Source: Lindgomyces ingoldianus (taxonomy: Eukaryota; Ascomycota; Dothideomycetes; Pleosporales; Lindgomycetaceae). From it: DNA of 64,000 nt. The position numbers were made by a program, and so were the translations under genes. Of this stretch, positions 1 to 10,848 are shown piece after piece. Within the stretch, counting starts at the first letter, position 1; every line of letters starts with the position of its first letter. The notes below the pieces were generated by a model. It saw nothing but the letters and a program-made list of their open reading frames with translations, ran no database searches and was not told the DNA's origin. The DNA is taken from assembly GCF_010093535.1 (NCBI RefSeq), contig NW_022985174.1:160476-224475 (forward strand). Direction: 5' to 3'.

Positions 1-227
1 CGTACGGCTTCAGCATATTTGAGAAAGAGGGTTGCTCGAGATATGAGTCGATTTTTAATTGTGGAAACGAGGAAGAGAGGGTATAAGAGATTGAGTCTTG
101 AGACTAGCTCAGGTGAGAATTGGAAGGGGGCAAGGAATATGTATGCGTCAGTGGGGTTTACGAGGTGTGCGCCGTTTGCGCCAATAGGGAGGATAACACG
201 AGTTGTTTTATGAGTACGGGGTTATGA
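1..227 (+). pseudogene. GNAT N-acetyltransferase, 3' end, frameshifted
   Basis: The reading frame is open from the window edge and encodes the C-terminal half of a GNAT acetyltransferase. The acetyl-CoA site helix and closing strand are readable (RKRVARDM, RGYKRLSLETSS, ARNMYASVGFTRCAPF). This subfamily usually ends with a Pro-Phe-x-Pro-Tyr stretch, then Glu-Asp-x-x-Ser-x-Phe-Met and a few residues. Here the first frame runs off into an unrelated tail and stops at 211-213. The +2 frame from about 183 reads EDNTSCFMSTGL and stops at 225-227, which matches the expected ending. One indel near 180-190 therefore explains the sequence. The 5' part lies outside the window, so substrate and activity cannot be judged. 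It is either a decaying gene or a base-calling error. Confidence 0.6.
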
Positions 228-490
228 CCCCATATTTCCTCCACAGCAAATTGGCAATTCTGATGGAACATAGTAAAGTTCAACCCACAACGTAATAGCC
301 TCACATCTCTCTAGCTATAGTATGAAGATGAGCGCCAATACGCGATGAGAATATGGTTGAGCATAGACTTTACTGCAGCAGACTTTCTGGAGCCGTGGAT
401 AAATTAGGTCCACATCCTTCATTCTCGTTCCCGCAAACTTCGAGAGCACGATTTCTTCTTCCAAAGGCACTATTTCTTAGACAAACTGTC

Positions 491-646
491 TTAATCCCTA
501 GCCCCTTCAGCAAGCATCACTGCTAAATCAATCGCTTCCTTAATATCTGCCGTCCCAGCACTACACAAGGTATCCAGTTCGGCATCCAATTCTCGCTCTG
601 CAAAGCGGTCTCGCCGCCTGCCCAAAGCCATATTTGCGTAAATCAT
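491..646 (-). CDS. possible 51-aa ORF, unknown
   Basis: A short ORF starts right after an in-frame stop and encodes 51 residues, charged and helix-forming, with Glu/Leu/Asp-rich and Ala-Glu-Ile-type segments (ELDAELDTLCSAGT, KEAIDLAVMLAEGARD). The composition looks like real protein rather than random translation. It could be the last exon of a small gene or a fragment left by decay. I see no family match, no clear intron joining it to another exon, and no support beyond composition. Confidence 0.22.
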   Translation of the reverse strand: MIYANMALGRRRDRFAERELDAELDTLCSAGTADIKEAIDLAVMLAEGARD

Positions 647-802
647 TTAGCAGACTAGTACGGCACAGGTTCCAACCACTCCCAAATCTTTACCGTCTTT
701 ATTGGGATTAAAAGCAAACCAGTGCAGGAATCCGTGTGTGCTTTTCACTTTGTTGAATATATATCTTCAAGAAAGAGACAGATTCTCGACCTCCTACCGC
801 AC

Positions 803-1628
803 CTAATCGAACGGCGAAATCGTCCACAACGGCACGACTTCCAGCTCGATATCCACATGGTCCGCTACGATATCGAATAAGGAATTATCCCATCCATCAC
901 TTTGCTTTGGCAGTGTACCTATCTTGGTTAGTCTCCAAAGATGCTTAATCCTAGATTGCGGCAACTTACCGTTCCATCGATAAACATCAAACTCATTCTC
1001 GGTTCCAGACCTCTGCCACGCGATCCACTGCTCTGCATTATCCCAACCAAACATCCTCAAAACTGCCCTCTCATTCGCTTCATCCCACACAAACCGCCAA
1101 CTCGTCCACGACACAACCGTGGTTCCCGCAGGCCAATAATGGGTCACTCCAGGTCCAATATCGATCGTAAACTGCAGCAAAGGGGTTCCTGACGCCTTTG
1201 GCGGCTTCTTATCGTAGTATAAAACGAGCTCTGTGCTGTTACGGTCGGAATGGATTGCTAATTCATAGAGCTGGGTATGGTTTTCCCAGGACCAAGTGGT
1301 AGCCCAGGGGTTACCGGAAGGGTAGATGTGGTAGGCCTCGTGTAACTTCCTATTCGTGTCTATGTAGACGTTTGTGGTCAGGCCGGTAGATCCGGTTCGT
1401 GGGACTATCGTGCGACCATTGATTCTGTCATCGTTACTGGGGACGTGAGTTGGTTGAACGAAGAGTGAGAAAGTTTAGGGACACGCACGAGACTACGCGG
1501 AGAGCGTAAGGAGGCTTCCAGTAGGACGTGTCTGCCGGTGCGGCAGTTGCATTCGACAAGCTAATCCATGTGACCAGAAGGGAGCAAAGTGTAAATATGT
1601 TCCATAATGAGTGGAGAGCAGAGAGCAT
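803..1628 (-). CDS. secreted orphan protein, Trp-rich and Cys-free, 3 exons
   Basis: Three exons (1489-1628, 970-1436, 803-918) join into 240 aa. Intron 1 (1437-1488) has a GTGCGT donor. Intron 2 (919-969) has GTAAGT, a GACTAAC branch and a TAG acceptor. The start at 1628 gives a classical signal peptide (MLSALHSLWNIFTLCSLLV then a hydrophobic stretch ending in NATAA), so the product should be secreted. The mature part contains many tryptophans (WATTWSWE, SWTSWRFVW, QWIAWQ) and no cysteine, with several N-x-S/T sites. The pattern suggests a beta-rich extracellular domain. Intron 2 is 51 bp, a multiple of three with no in-frame stop, so retention would still give an open frame. I do not recognise the family, so the function is unknown. 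The exon model is consistent in phase throughout. Confidence 0.6.
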
Positions 1629-2745
1629 CTTTGAATTGGGTCTGAAGTAGGTGGTGCGGACGGAATTGAGAATGCGAACATTGAAACGTTTATATTTGCG
1701 AGCTACCCACCTCTTCAGATCTACGCAACGCTACCAGGGACTGAATATATGACATGCCTACCCGATGTGGTATTCAATCTACATATATTGCATGCTGCCC
1801 CGGAACGGCTCCCGGAAGCGAGAACGCGAGATCAAAACCTACATCGTATTCAGGGAAGACCATACAGAGGAAGTTCACTCTGTCATCACTTCAGGCTTCT
1901 CAGAGTGATTGAGTAGAGAGTGCCGCGTTACGCAACTTCGCAATTACATTAACCGTCGGAGAAAATTGAGTGGTTTCCATGATGTTAGCCTATTAGGCGC
2001 GAAAGGCGAGATAATTAATGGATGAGATGGGGAAATGTGATCATGTTCACACCAAGCGATCTGGATGGGAGCACCCAAGCATGTAGGTCCACGAAGTCTG
2101 GGCAGGCAAAGCTTATGACAGGAAGCAGAATTGACAGTAGTTTGGTTGATGACAAAGTAATAAGAGTGTATGGTTCAAAGGAAAAAGACCTGGACGAAAT
2201 GATGAATTGCAGAGGAGGGGTGTCCTAAACGTATCTGGTGGGGTTGAGACGAACACCAACACCCCCTTAGATTAGCACAAGAAGTTCCTTCTTTAACCCT
2301 ATATTTGCGTTAACCTCTCCTAATTTTGATCCACAAGGAAGCCGTGAGTCTTGCGAACGAAGACCTGTTTGCTAATGTCACCTAGAGATGTTAATGTACA
2401 AATATATCTTTTTCGCCTCCTGAGGAGACCGCTCCCTGCCTAAACACCGGTGCATCCCCAAGGATCCAAAACTAAAATCAAAAGAAAATACCAAAATATA
2501 GACATGCCTAGCTCTAACAAGGCCAAAAGCTGAACGAGGAAACTTGGGGATCTAGAAAGCCGTGGATGTGGACGCAGATATGGGGTTTAACGTCAAAACA
2601 TAAAAATAGAGAGAGATTTTTGGGTTTGTGACCATTGAACTTAGGTATATTCGCTTTGCCTAAACTAATTCTAATATGAGAATTTCCAACATGAGAATTT
2701 CCAACATATCCAGGGTACCTTGAAACAATCCGCGGGGTCTTGAAA
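1629..2745. other. intergenic, no supported gene
   Basis: Only short random ORFs occur here. The one small structure is a 15-bp unit repeated twice in tandem near 2677-2708 (gagaatttccaacat). Nothing suggests a coding exon, tRNA or transposon. Confidence 0.5.
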
Positions 2746-3107
2746 TCATGTTGCTTCGACGTTAATCTGGTGGTCTGCAGTGACATCTTCGAGCCGCAAG
2801 TTGCAGATGGACGAGTCGAAGTACAGCGGGAGAGTCACTCGTCGGGGTTGCAGCTTGATTGTGTCTACTCCCTCGAAACTGGCGTTGGTTTCTGTATCTA
2901 GTGCAGCTTCGAGGTCATCTTGACCTTTTTCTTGTTAATTACTCAGTGTAGCAACGCAATGGTCATTGCGCCTATACCTTGGTACCAAGCTCCTTGAGCA
3001 TTCTGGAAAAGAACGCAGCAGAGTGAATCTCGATAATGAATTCCAGCAATTGTTGCAATGAGTGTCATGATTCCGAATATAATGGCTAAGGTTGCTTCCG
3101 TTGTCAT
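2746..3107 (-). CDS. small single-helix membrane protein, 2 exons
   Basis: Two exons (2978-3107 and 2746-2924) separated by a 53-bp intron (GTATAG donor, AAG acceptor) join in phase to give 102 aa. The N-terminus is MTTEATLAIIFGIMTLIATI followed by AGIHYRDS: one hydrophobic segment of about 20 residues, then a short polar linker. After the junction the protein is acidic and then basic/beta-like (RRVTLPLYFDSS, LRLEDVTADH). Short fungal proteins beginning MxTEAxLAIxFGI are a common type with no assigned role that I know of. Without splicing, exon 1 would read to a stop at 2943. Alternative splicing near the TTTTCCAG at about 3000 is possible. The product is probably a membrane protein of unknown function. 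Confidence 0.42.
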
Positions 3108-4566
3108 TGTATATGTCGGTAGAATAGGCGAATGTCGAGGATGCGAAAACTGGCCACGGGAGCCGTGGTTATTATTGCGACAAAGAGAACAAGGCTGGTC
3201 AAGGACTCAGTTCAAATAACCCAATGTAAGAAACCTCCAGTGTGACGATGGCCGTTAGGCAAATAGATACTATTGGTTCATGCCTCTCAGTCTTTTTACC
3301 CCACCCAGCCGTTCAATGACTGGAAAACGGGTGTCGTACGAGTATTACTGGTGGAAAGGATGGGGTTCCTGGTGGTGATTGCGGCTGTGTAAACGTTTCT
3401 AGATGTGCCTGCGCTTGCCCGTCGGCACCAAGGCATCCTGGCAGGATAAGATTCGACCACGCTTGCAGGCTGGATGACTGATTTGTTTCTGCTCTGTAGC
3501 GTGGAGAGATTTTGGATTCAACAAAGCTGCTTCTCTGATCCTATTAGCCTCTCCGGCATCAGCCCAAGGTATTTCACGGGTCAACCTGTCGCCTCCTGCC
3601 GTGAATCTGATAATTGTTCACCCCAGCTACCGGTTCCACTGCAATATACTGCTTCTGCGAGCTAACAAACCCTTTCTGCTCCCCGCCGAATAGTGTTGAG
3701 TTTTGGATGAAAGTTGCGGGGCGCTAAAGCGAGATTGGAGCGCGCAGCTCAGCGGCACATTTAATCCACAGAATTCTTAGTGTTTTTGCAAAATTTACAA
3801 ACCTGCTCTGTACAGCAGCATCTCTTTCTAATATAGAATATAGAGGTTTAGTATTATATGGAGAAGAGCTTATAGGGCTAGAGGTATTCTCTTTATTAAG
3901 AAATATATTTGCGTTGCTGAGATATGAAAGAAAATGTGTCGCGGGAAATGCAAATCTCACAGAGCGCCAAGAATTCCGCTGATTCTTTGCATACGCTAAA
4001 TCGAAAACAGGGGGACTTGCGGCGGCCGGTTTAAGGGTATTCCGATTCAGCCTAGTCAAATATTGCAAGGATTCCTTCAACCCACAATCCTGATGCCTTT
4101 GGAAGTCTCCAACCCTTAGTACGTTCAATATTGAACAGCATCGAACAGCTTCTAAGTTTTTGACGACTATGCTGCTTAACTACGGGACTGAAATGGTAAC
4201 TTAAAAGCTAGGAGAGTTATACTACTCGCTATCTGGGGAGGTCGCGAGTAGGATGCAAATTTCTAAAATCAGGCACGCTTCAGCATGACTGTTGGGACAG
4301 TGACCAATTTTTGGAGAATTCTTGTAATATGATATTGGCTCTAGACATAATTTCAGCAACATACTCAACAAGAAGAGGCAGATAGTGCAGCTAGTCTCTG
4401 TGAACATCCTTGAGTCTCGAGAAATACGCTTCTTTTTTACTAATCTAAATTCACCTCTTCCCTCACCCCCAGGACGACAGATTCCGAGATTAATATATCC
4501 ATATTTCACTCTACCATCCATATCTAACACCAATCTTTATCCCTTAAGTCTCCTTCCGCCCCAGTC
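3108..4566. other. intergenic, no supported gene
   Basis: Several ORFs of 60-134 codons occur on both strands (for example 3724-4128 minus). None shows a recognisable motif, start context or splice partner, and their composition looks random. I annotate nothing. Confidence 0.4.
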
Positions 4567-4779
4567 TCAGCACTCGGCATCGTCACTCTCTGCATAGAAA
4601 GACCCCAGGGCGGAAGCTCCACAAATTAACGTGGAAGAAATGCGATATAGTGGAACAGCAGCCGTCGACTTGACATCGGTGTTTCCTACAGCAGATTCAG
4701 CATCTGTTGGCTTATTCCTGTCTTTTGATGGCTCTACCAATTACGCACGTGCCAAGGAAGAATGAACTATGCAACTAAC

Positions 4780-4900
4780 CTAGTCCCTGGAATGAATACC
4801 GAATGTAGAGACAAGTAAGGCGAGAATGGCGAGAATTAAGGTTGAAATTCTGAAGATTATTACTGGAGTCGTGTCTGGATAACCGCGGAGTTGGGCATGC
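4780..4900 (-). pseudogene. possible decayed copy of the small membrane protein
   Basis: The minus strand encodes a hydrophobic helix ending in IIFRISTLILAILALLVSTF followed by GIHSRD and a stop. Both the hydrophobic segment and the following G-I-H-x-R-D match the gene at 2746-3107 (AIIFGIMTLIATIAGIHYRD). There is no in-frame ATG: the frame opens after a TAG. A GTTAGT donor lies just behind the stop. It may be a degraded tandem duplicate on the same strand. The similarity covers only about 25 residues, so chance resemblance of two membrane helices is possible. Confidence 0.27.
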
Positions 4901-7900
4901 CGATATCCTGTACATTTTAACGGTGATTGCTATCGAATAATTTTTCCCTTGGGATATTCATAGCTCTTAGCGCAAATGATACTTGAATGTTAATTGTATT
5001 TCAACGATGATATACGGGGACTCGCTTGAAAATGGACAAACTCGTTGAGTGAAAGAGGACCTTCAAGAAATGGGCGCAATTGAGACGAGCGAGTGACGAA
5101 ATATGAATGGTGAGGTTAAGAGGGATGGGGGGTGCGATGTGCTTAATATGCGTTACTCAAGCTCACAGGGAAGCAGTGGCAGATCTTAAGAACTGAAGAC
5201 TTGCGTGTGATAGCTATATGCCCATTACGGTGTTCAGTCTGAACTGCAGCGCTTGAGGCTGCTGAGGAACAGCCTTATGATATACTTCGAAGGACGAGGT
5301 ATGCTGAATAGCAAGCATGTTGGGAGTCTGTCGGCGTATAAATTGAAAGAATAGCAACTAAGACGGAATAAAAATGATCATGTATACAGACGCTCAACAG
5401 AAAATTAGACGAATGAGAATGCCGCTACAGCCAACAGAGCCTTCCCTCCCAGAATCGGCAATGTCGTGAGATTGAGCACTGATGTTGCGTTCTTATATCT
5501 ATGACTATTGACTGAGCCCTGTCTTCGGCTTTTTCTTGTAATTACCTCGATACTCGTATGGAGCCCGCAGTTCTTCTATATGTGTCGCAAAGACACTAAG
5601 ACTGTGCTTAAGATTAGCAGAGAAAGTCTTACTAGGCCTCAGCCTTATGTAGCCTGACTAAGGTAGAGGACCACGCTTGAGATGAAGAAGAATAGCGGTT
5701 CTCAAATGTAGTAGGGATAGTTTCCTACACCCAAGAATACAGCGTCCTCTACTAATACACGGGAAGACTTCTATAACCTGGCCCCACGAGATACGACCAC
5801 ACGTCCGAGAAGGCGGAGAGAAGTGTGAGGTTCCGGAGAAAGGAGCAGATCAGAGCATTTCTCATCATGCACTCTGTGACCTCCAGGCAGGATCTAACGA
5901 GGCCTTGTCCCATAGATTAGTCGCTAAAGTGATCATGATTGACACCAAAATATCGAAAAACTCGATCGGATGGGACTGGTTAGGGTTCTGCAGGAATGCT
6001 CGTCACCCAATGTTGGTTATGGAGGATCACAATGTAAAGGTAGTAGGTGAGCCATAGGTGAATGGGATGTGATTGGACTGGTCGATCTTAAAAGCTACCA
6101 ATACGTTTTTTTTTGTCCTGGGCGATCTCTTCAGAGGCCAAGCTCTATGTGACTTGCTCCAAGTATAGAGGCAACGTGACCTGCGGAGGCTGAAGTTCAA
6201 CCGAGCCGTTCACTTACCAGAGTAGCTGTTAGAAAGTGAATCCCGGTAGCCTCTAGACCTTGCTAGCTAATTATATCTTAGCGGTTAAGAAATCCACACA
6301 ATCTGCTTGGGTAACACGCACATTCGTACCATGTTTGATAAACGTTTCTGCAAATGAGGAAGCAGATTAAGTCCCCGTAGCGTATGCCAGCAAAAGAAGA
6401 GTCTATGTCCCAATGAACAGAGCTAACAGTGCTTCAGTGGGCATCTTAGATTAGATAGGATCAGGTATAGTACTAGTATGTATACTAAAGGCGGTAATGA
6501 GCAGCTTGAGGAAGAAAGCTAAACAATTATGAAAGGCACTTGAGGGAGACATACGGATGTGCTTAGTCTTGCAAAGCAGCCGAAATTGACTTGATATCTT
6601 CCACTAGATATGTGACACTGGTGTTCTTGTATGGTTGAACAATGAATTTGCACTCGATTGTGTCCCCATGAGCCCGGTGAGTAACTGACAGATGTGAGAA
6701 GGCTGCGGATATGCATCGCTACGAGACAGGGCACGGTTTGCTCTGAAAGTGGTTGAGACGACGTTAATATGATGGAAGTAGATAGATGGACCTAGACTAA
6801 GACCACCTTAAATGATGAGGCTGACGAATAGGAAAGGACTGGCCACCTGTTTCTGCTCCACAACTAGTAAAGTCATAGGCTGTATGGGATGCTATATAGT
6901 CCACGGTGGAACTCTAGTGGGACTCAAGCTCTCTCCGGACTTTTATCCGCAACGTCGTGAGCGGAATATTCCTCCCAGCATCACTAATCTTCTCCCGGGT
7001 TGCTCAAAGTGCATCCATGCAGGCTGTAGGCATGTCGGACTTCGGGAAAAGGATTGTCAGTGCCTCTCCGGGTCCTGTCACTGCTGCCCTGCCCTGGTGC
7101 TTCAGTCGAACGTGCGATGCCCTTCCCTATGCGTCAGCCTCGTCACTCAAGGTGGAGTTTTAGTTGAATGTACTATGGTATCCGGCCGAAGTATTGTACA
7201 TTGTGAGTGTTGTGTAGGGTACCTAACATCATGCATATAACTACTCAGCAGGCAAGATAGTAAGACCGGAGTAACCTGTCCCGTATATCTTCTGTAACTG
7301 ATTGGACCAGGCTGACGTGCGTGGGCTCCCTCAGAGCACTGAAAACTGACAAGGTATAGTACTTTGGCCGGATACCATAGTATGTGCAAGCATGTGTCAC
7401 CCCCATGGTTGGATTGCACACCACCATCATCCTCCTAGTGGAAAAGCTCGGGGCGTTCTGGAGGACCGGAACCAGAACTCAGCATCTACCTGCAGATCAT
7501 TTGGACACCATGATAGCCTTCATTGTGCAAATGCCACGCGCCCTCCAGCCCAACCCCGGCTCAAGGTCCTAGAATTTCATCGTGTATGCATCAAATCAAA
7601 CGTGTCATTGCATTGCTGAAGGATTACAAGTCAACTTGCCTTGGGCCACACAGTCCAACGCCACCCTCACAATTACCAAATTCAGTTCACCGGGCGCTTG
7701 GCCACCACAGGCCAGCAAATACCATTCATATACCAGTAACAATTCCATACCTTATCCTCATAGGCGCTTACAAACAAGAACTGACTAAAAAAAGATACTC
7801 TATTATGAAAACCTATAGAAGCCTACCTAGCCTAGATGGAGAGTGCTTTTCTGGTACCATCCCTAGGGAACGAGAGGAAAAAACCATCGTACGAACCCCC

Positions 7901-8062
7901 AACCAAATCGCAGGATGCAGAATTAAGGGAATACCTGTCCACACGCCGAATCCGTCGCCATTTCCGCCAATGGTCCGCAGAGTGAGAATGCAATGAATTA
8001 AACCACAAGCACCATCGCAATGCAAAGAGCCGCTCGGTCATTGTCTTGAAGTTCATAAGCCA
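4901..8062. other. gene-poor stretch of about 3.1 kb
   Basis: No convincing exon is visible on either strand. ORFs of 60-157 codons (6812-7240, 7523-7996 plus) lack motifs and overlap each other in several frames, so I treat them as chance. The one structural feature is the inverted repeat listed at 7168-7386. The stretch reads as old, degraded sequence between the orphan genes and the gene-rich core. Confidence 0.4.
7168..7386. repeat. inverted repeat, arms about 35 bp, loop about 150 bp
   Basis: The arm at about 7168-7202 and the arm at about 7351-7386 are reverse complements, sharing TACTATGGTATCCGGCC and continuing AAGTAnTnTAC. Every mismatch I see inside the paired core is C/T or G/A, the RIP-type transition. 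I see no clear target duplication at the outer edges. It could be a hairpin or a worn miniature transposon. Confidence 0.5.
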
Positions 8063-10848
8063 TTAGGAAGGTTTATTAGGCATGCTGGGACCGGCACCTC
8101 CTCGAATCATTGGAGGGTTGGCAGCGTATCCAGGAGTCATGGTGTTGGCAGTTCTAGGGGCAGAGGGAAAGTTGTGTCCGGGAAGACTGAATTTTGGAGG
8201 CTGCGGTTGCGCTGGTGGGGGAGGTTTCGGAGGGAGGTGAGATGGCGTTCCCCATTTGGCGATGCTGCTCTGTGCAGGGGCTGAAGGATTACTAGGTTGG
8301 GAGGACATCGCAGGAGCAGTGGTCATGTGCGAAGAGGCGATTTGAGGAGCTTGGGAAGGAGCTATATTGCTGGGTTTAGCAGGGACCGGAATGCTATTCT
8401 GCACACTTCGAGGAGAGCCAAATGTCGGTTGATGTGCGAGCGGAGGGCTCGGCCCTGGCATCTGGTTAGGCATTTGGCTGGCAACCGGTAACTGGAAATT
8501 TCCAAACCCATTCATGCCTTGATGTGGCATTTGCGCCATGTTTGCCTGCATCTGAAAGGGCATATTGCGGCCACCTGGGATGAAGGCTTGGCTTTGTGGA
8601 TTGAATTGTTGTCGGTTGAAGCTCCCTGGTAATGGATGCTGGTTGCGACCTGGTTTTCCTCCGTTATATGCAGAAGCAGGAAACTGCCCGTACGGATATG
8701 GCCCGGATTGAGGACCTTGGATAGGAGCGGACATCGGGCGGTTGCTAGGACCATTCTGAGCATACGGGGCCTGCGCCATATTATATGATGGCTGTGGATT
8801 CATCTGTCCCCATCCTTGGTTCATTGGCATGGGTTGCGGTTGGTAAGTGTCCTGATAAGAGGCCATAGGTGTGTTTGCCATCTTCGGGGTCACTTGGGAA
8901 GGCAAGGCTGCAGACTGGAAAGATTGCATTCCTCGCTGGAAATCGGCCGAGAGATCATAGCCATTCTGCCCAGCACCATAATTGGGGTACAGGGGACCAT
9001 TTGGTGGCTGATATGGCTGGCTTGGCCAGCCGTACTGGGTCTGGGTATCTTGCGGCATCATGACAGGATATCCGTTGCCGTAGGCTGGCGGTGGCGAGAC
9101 GCTTGGGTTCATGCCCGTGAACTGCGGATTAGGAACTTGTCCAGGGTAGCCACTGTAATACATCGTGTTGTCGCTACCATAGTTTGGAATCGGATATTGC
9201 TGTGGATAGATGGGGTTGAACCGTGATCGAGCCTCGAAGCCGTCGTCGTCATAGTTGCGTTGTTTCTTCGCTTTATTCTTGCCAGAAGCAGAACTAGACC
9301 TTGACACATCTTTCTCTTCTCCTGAACCTACAGCGTCTGTTGTCTCGCTTTCTTCAGTCTCAGAATTACCGAAGATCCGCTGCCGGGCCTCTCGGTACCT
9401 AGCTTCACGCTCTTCACGAGTCAGATTAGACTTGTCCTTACTCTCAGCCTCATTTCCATCGTTACCGCCATCACTACCACTAACAGCACCCGCCTCAGAG
9501 GTAGTCTTTGAGGGTACTTCGGAATTAGCTGCGGTATTAGTACCAGATTTGCCGTCACCGCCGCGGCGCATGATTTTGCGGGCTGGAAGATCAACAGGCG
9601 GCGTGTTGGTATTCTTCGAGGAGACTGGCAGGCCTGAAAGTGGTGGAGGGCTAATAGGGAGTCAGCGTGATTGGGTTCAAATCGGAAGAAGTACTTGCAT
9701 TCGGCAATAGGGAGTTCTGGTAATCTTGACTCCAGTCATAGTAGTATCAACCACATGACCAAGCAAGTAGTAGTCGGCGAGTCGATGCGCAAGCATCCTA
9801 TAGAAGGTGTTGCAGTTCGGCAAAGACAATTCATGTTCACTGTGCTATATTAGCACCTCAATCGACGCGCTGCATATAGCTAGGGGGAACGTACCCGGAA
9901 TCCTTGACAAAGTCGATAAAATCCTGCTCCAACTTCAGCACAAACAACCTGTCTCTTGGCGACTCCAGAGCCTCGATGAGTTTCTCATCTGGAATGGCCG
10001 GTATTTGAGGGGGTCCTGCCACATTTGGCATGCCATTGGCCAACGGCTGAGACATCGGCCTGCCGATACCATTGACGGGTTGATTGGGGTCATAGAGGGT
10101 GAGTGTGCTGTTGACATTAGCGTTGGGGAACCTTCCAGGTGGGGCCCCTCGCTGAGGAAGCGACCCCAGACCCGCAATTTCGTGGAGTTGGTCCGAGAAG
10201 GCGCGAGCGGCGCCACCATCAGACCCGACTCGAGAACCTGCAGCAACTGAATCCGGAGGAGAGATCACGTCTTCTTCCTCGACGGCTCTGAGGCTAGCAC
10301 TGTCATCTGGTCGAATAGACTCTTTTTCGTCAAGGGCAAAAGTTGTTGCAGATGCAACACTTTTCCCGTCGAGGCTTGGAGGCTTACCCGAGCCGTCGGA
10401 CGACGACAGTTGGGTGGTACTGTCTTCGGCAGCCATGGACTTGACCAGGGTAATCGATGGGTGCACCTTTTCGGATTCTCCATCTTTGGAGCCTGGTTCG
10501 AAAGCTACTTGCTGGCTAGAGGTATTGGCCCATTGGCCGGTTCTTGCCGCTGCGTCACCAGTTTTCTCCTTCGGCTCCCGCCCCTCATTTTTGTCGATGC
10601 GAACTTTCGGAGCATCACCATTACTTGGGGTGGGGCGACTTGGAGTCTGTAGATGAACAGGTGGCTGCGGGCTTGTGACTATAGGGTTCGCATTAGGAAG
10701 GTGTTCTTTTGGTTGTTGAGGCTTGTAAGCAGACGCCGCGACCTGTCAGTCCGTCAGACATGTTCAATACAAGTCGCAGTTTGCTTACCTTGGCAAATGA
10801 AGGTTTCACCTGCGCAGGCTCAACGGGCACCGAAGTTGTGGACGCCAT
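8063..10848 (-). CDS. R3H-SUZ domain RNA-binding protein (Rbs1/R3HDM-like), 4 exons
   Basis: Exons 10789-10848, 9895-10742, 9699-9839 and 8063-9650 join in phase to 878 aa. The R3H domain (about residues 275-350) begins ALESPRDRLFVLKLEQDFI and continues LPNCNTFYRMLAHRLADYY, with the signature R-x3-H in RMLAH, then TPYCRIPPPL. A SUZ motif follows at about 427-444 (TREEREARYREARQRIFG). The last 400 residues are Pro/Gln/Asn/Met-rich and disordered. R3H binds single-stranded nucleic acid and SUZ binds RNA, so a cytoplasmic mRNA-binding role is likely. Yeast Rbs1 and animal R3HDM/Encore share the plan. Intron 3 (9651-9698) uses a GC-AG pair; the nearby GT donor would cause an early stop. The gene is divergent from the zinc-knuckle gene at 11846. 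Confidence 0.85.
9651..9698 (-). other. GC-AG intron in the R3H-SUZ gene
   Basis: The 48-bp intron starts GCAAGT, has a CGCTGAC branch site and ends CTATTAG. Splicing gives TPYCR-I-PPPL, as expected for the end of an R3H domain. The nearby GT four bases downstream puts the 3' exon out of frame and gives a quick stop. Confidence 0.75.

Noticed and set aside
6812..7996. ORFs of 142 and 157 codons on the plus strand
   Set aside because: They overlap in several frames, have no motif, intron or conserved look, and one crosses the inverted repeat.
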